Part shown: in pieces, positions 24,795 to 26,063 of the stretch | How positions within the stretch are numbered: the stretch's first letter is position 1 | Layout of the letters: every line of letters starts with the position of its first letter | Assembly: GCA_910589045.1 (NCBI GenBank) | Contig: CAJUSH010000043.1 | Coordinates: 1 to 26,063 of the forward strand | Length of the DNA: 26,063 bases | Reading direction: 5' to 3' | Source of the DNA: an uncultured Eubacterium sp. | Lineage (GTDB): Bacteria; Bacillota_A; Clostridia; Lachnospirales; Lachnospiraceae | The notes under the pieces: model-generated | Told to the model about the DNA's origin: nothing | The model's database searches: none | The model's input: the letters and a program-made list of their open reading frames with translations, nothing else | Position numbers and translations under genes: made by a program

Positions 24795-25901
24795 TCAATG
24801 GTTCAGCCGTCCCTGCCAGGTGCCCCGTTCGGCAAAGATCCGGTGGATGCGGTTTAAAACACGTTTTTTATCGCCGCTCCATGCGGGTGCGATGAGCAGG
24901 CGTTTCGGGCCGTCCCCGGTAATGCGGTGCAGCACGATGTGCGGCGGGATATGCTCGATGCAGTCCACGAGAAACTGGCAGTATTCCTCCATTTCAAATA
25001 CCGGGAAGGGCTTTTTTTCGTATTCCGCTCCCAGCCCTGTACCGGAAAGAATGTGGAGGAGCTGGAGCTTTAGTCCGCTGACAGGCAGGTGGCAGATGCG
25101 TGCAAGTGATGCGAGCATCATCTCCTTTGTCTCGCCGGGCAGTCCGAGGATCAGGTGCGCGACGGCTGGAATTTTGCGATTATGCAGATGCATAATCGCG
25201 CGTGCACAGTCTGCATAGGAAAAGCCGCAGGCCATGCGGCTTAAGGTTTTATCGAAGGTGCTCTGGACGCCCAGCTCCACCCAGACGGGCTTGTGAAACG
25301 CTTCCCGAAGCCCGCAGAGCAGGTCGAGCACCTCGTCTGCGAGACAGTCCGCCCGGGTGGCGACGGAGAGCGCGGCAATCTGCGGCTCGCTTAGCGCCTC
25401 GGAAAATATGCTGCGCAGATAACCGGTATGTGCATACGTGTTTGTGTACGCCTGAAAATAGGCGATAAAGCGGCGGGCGTTTGTCTTGGCGGCGATTTTT
25501 TCCCGTGCCTGCATAAGCTGGTCACGGATGGAAAGTGCCCGGCTGGCCGCAAAATCGCCGGAGCCGCCCGCACTGCAGAAAAGACAGCCGGATGTGCCGA
25601 GCGTCCCGTCCCGGTTCGGGCAGGAAAAACCGCCGTCAAGGGAAAGGCGGTACACCTTTTCCCCGAAGGTCTGCTTTAAATAGAAGTCCAGGCTGTAGTA
25701 GGGCTTTTCGCCCCAGCGGGAAGGCTGTCCGGCACCCGGTTTACTTTTCGAAAGAATCTGCATATCTGCGGACGGATGTGCGGTCAGGTTAAGTCCGGCA
25801 CCCGGTTTACTTTTCGAAAGAATCTGCATGTCTGCGGACGGATGTGCGGTCGGGCAAAGCCCGGTATCCGGTTTATCTTCCGGATGGATTTGCGTGCTCA
25901 T
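24795..25901 (-). CDS. TIGR01212-type radical SAM protein with N-terminal 22-residue tandem repeats
   Basis: A 368-residue radical SAM protein of the TIGR01212 (YtqA-like, Elp3-related) family. The recognisable domain begins at about residue 62 (RWGEKPYYSLDFYLKQTFG) and continues with the cluster motif FSCPNRDGTLGTSGCLFC (Cys94, Cys106, Cys109, a C-x11-C-x2-C arrangement). ELGVQSTFDKTL and HLILGLPGETKEMM follow later. Its reaction is not established in the family. Residues 1-58 are an unusual extension made of two and a half copies of a 22-residue unit (full copy MQILSKSKPGAGLNLTAHPS plus AD, residues 25-46). The start at 25901 overlaps the malic enzyme stop as ATGA, which supports it. In-frame methionines at residues 25 and 47 begin each repeat and could be older starts. 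Confidence 0.91.
   Translation of the reverse strand: MSTQIHPEDKPDTGLCPTAHPSADMQILSKSKPGAGLNLTAHPSADMQILSKSKPGAGQPSRWGEKPYYSLDFYLKQTFGEKVYRLSLDGGFSCPNRDGTLGTSGCLFCSAGGSGDFAASRALSIRDQLMQAREKIAAKTNARRFIAYFQAYTNTYAHTGYLRSIFSEALSEPQIAALSVATRADCLADEVLDLLCGLREAFHKPVWVELGVQSTFDKTLSRMACGFSYADCARAIMHLHNRKIPAVAHLILGLPGETKEMMLASLARICHLPVSGLKLQLLHILSGTGLGAEYEKKPFPVFEMEEYCQFLVDCIEHIPPHIVLHRITGDGPKRLLIAPAWSGDKKRVLNRIHRIFAERGTWQGRLNH
25729..25900 (-). repeat. 66-bp in-frame tandem repeat in the start region of the radical SAM gene
   Basis: Copies lie at 25729-25794 and 25795-25860 (61 of 66 bases identical), with a diverged partial third copy at 25861-25900. The period is exactly 22 codons, so the reading frame is preserved. 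Each full unit carries an ATG at the same place. The third copy holds the ATGA junction with the malic enzyme gene. Confidence 0.93.
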
Positions 25902-26063
25902 GCGCGGATATGGTCGCGGACCGCCTTGCTTACCACGTCTGCGACTCTCGGATCAAAGGCCTCGGGCATAATAAAATCATCGCTTAGCTCCTCGTCGGAG
26001 ACGAGCCCCGCAATGGCCTGTGCCGCCGCAAGCTTCATTTCCTCGGTGATTTGCTTTGCGTGG
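25898..26063 (-). CDS. Malic enzyme, C-terminal end (gene continues beyond the window)
   Basis: The last 54 codons of a gene entering from the right edge. The translation HAKQITEEMKLAAAQAIAGL, then VSDEELSDDFIMPEAFDPRV and ADVVSKAV, matches the C-terminus of bacterial NAD(P)-dependent malic enzymes, which oxidatively decarboxylate malate to pyruvate. The TGA stop (25900-25898) overlaps the ATG of the radical SAM gene by four bases, so translation of the two is probably coupled. The cofactor preference and the remainder of the protein cannot be judged from this fragment. Confidence 0.85.
   Translation of the reverse strand, partial: HAKQITEEMKLAAAQAIAGLVSDEELSDDFIMPEAFDPRVADVVSKAVRDHIRA

Overview
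The window reads as a chromosomal segment of a G+C-rich, spore-forming-lineage Clostridia bacterium, most likely a member of the Lachnospiraceae. The grounds are sigma-A promoters and strong Shine-Dalgarno sequences, an AddAB (not RecBCD) recombination nuclease, a sporulation SigH gene in the cysS-mrnC-rlmB-sigH order, a DUF4364 regulator, and secreted S-layer-homology and PF09826 beta-propeller proteins. Taxonomy is inferred from gene content only. No phage, IS element, CRISPR array or rRNA was seen.

Layout. (1) 1-113, minus strand: 5' part of tRNA-Val(TAC) with a near-consensus sigma-A promoter. (2) 264-3673, plus: an ECF sigma factor, a single-pass membrane protein with a very large extracellular beta-propeller (probably its anti-sigma/sensor partner) and a small secreted protein. 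(3) 3674-3989: a non-coding leader with an extended -10 promoter and tandem hairpin repeats, upstream of (4) 3990-9560: an SLH-domain exported protein, a double-length HlyD-type adaptor, and a MacB-type ATPase and permease, apparently one cell-envelope export operon. (5) 9651-16968: addB and addA, the double-strand-break repair helicase-nuclease. (6) 17059-18749: a DUF624/YesL membrane protein behind a strong promoter, then a class I DAHP synthase (shikimate pathway) whose 3' end lies inside a 68-bp tandem repeat. (7) 19037-24243: a PucR/CdaR-type regulator, ispF (with an odd cysteine-rich tail), cysS, mrnC, rlmB and sigH. This is a housekeeping cluster that resembles the Bacillus ispD-ispF-gltX-cysE-cysS-mrnC-rlmB-rae1-sigH region with several members missing. 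(8) 24259-26063, minus: a DUF4364 winged-helix protein, a TIGR01212-type radical SAM protein with a 22-residue tandem repeat at its N-terminus, and the 3' end of a malic enzyme gene joined to it by an ATGA overlap.

Most of the DNA is ordinary, densely packed core genome. The unusual material lies at gene edges: the repeated hairpin leader before the SLH operon, the 68-bp repeat that swallows the end of the DAHP synthase gene, the 66-bp repeat that multiplies the start region of the radical SAM gene, the CxxCxxC tail on IspF, the doubled adaptor protein, and the ECF sigma/beta-propeller pair. I found no convincing new multi-gene defence or metabolic system. The best candidates for something undescribed are the hairpin-repeat leader and the beta-propeller signalling locus.
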